Assembly (NCBI GenBank): GCA_903886985.1
Contig: CAISOI010000592.1
Location: 1-6,768, forward strand
DNA from: an uncultured Chthonomonas sp.
GTDB taxonomy: Bacteria; Armatimonadota; Chthonomonadetes; Chthonomonadales; CAJBBX01
DNA length: 6,768 nt
Reading direction: 5' to 3'
Both the position numbers and the translations under genes were made by a program. The notes below the pieces were generated by a model. The model was not told the origin of the DNA. It saw only the letters and a program-made list of their open reading frames with translations, and did not search any database. Positions 6,726 to 6,768 of this stretch are shown in pieces. The number at the start of each line of letters is the position of its first letter. The stretch's first letter is position 1.

Positions 6726-6768
6726 GAGCGTTCCGCAACTTTCGGGAGTTTTACTAGACCCAGACAGA
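6721..6768 (+). other. Possible continuation of the TIG-PPC gene in the +1 frame
   Basis: Reading from 6721 gives PRSVPQLSGVLLDPDR up to the window edge with no stop. This resembles the start of a PPC domain, compare PITVNGRVHASED earlier in the same protein. This frame is open from 6577, so a one-base indel or frameshift between 6577 and 6725 would join the two parts. The stretch is short, so chance similarity is possible. Confidence 0.3.

Overview
The window looks like chromosomal DNA from a free-living bacterium. Two families point to a group that includes Planctomycetota, Verrucomicrobiota and Solibacter/Bryobacter-type Acidobacteriota: a 'planctomycete-type' cytochrome c domain fused to a WD40 propeller, and an exported TIG/PPC-domain protein. 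Base composition is about half G+C by eye, with no obvious change along the window. The phylum call is an inference from domain content; no rRNA or other marker gene is present.

All five genes lie on the + strand. (1) Positions 3-1961 hold the 3' part of a DPP4-like S9 serine peptidase, open through the left edge. (2) A 125-base gap follows, with an imperfect 15-bp dyad just upstream of a ribosome binding site. (3) Positions 2087-3541 encode a GTG-started aldehyde dehydrogenase resembling alpha-ketoglutaric semialdehyde dehydrogenase. (4) After 27 bases, positions 3569-4402 encode a FAH-superfamily protein that closely resembles 2-keto-3-deoxy-pentonate dehydratase. (5) This gene overlaps by ATGA with 4399-5724, a lipoprotein carrying one c-type heme site and a seven-bladed WD40 propeller. 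(6) After 41 bases, 5766-6725 encodes a secreted TIG-PPC-TIG protein whose end looks premature.

The two middle genes match the last two steps of the non-phosphorylative (Weimberg-type) pentose or sugar-acid route: 2-keto-3-deoxy-pentonate to alpha-ketoglutaric semialdehyde to alpha-ketoglutarate. Sugar dehydrogenase, lactonase and aldonate dehydratase genes are not in view. The most unusual feature is that this cytosolic module is joined by a stop/start overlap to an exported heme-WD40 lipoprotein, followed by a second exported protein. The gene order suggests, but does not prove, that periplasmic or outer-surface sugar processing or redox chemistry is co-expressed with cytosolic sugar-acid breakdown.

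The usual start of the lipoprotein gene should be set at 4399, not at the longer in-frame extension from 4249, because 4399 gives a lipobox signal peptide. No tRNA, rRNA, CRISPR array, insertion sequence or convincing intrinsic terminator was seen.
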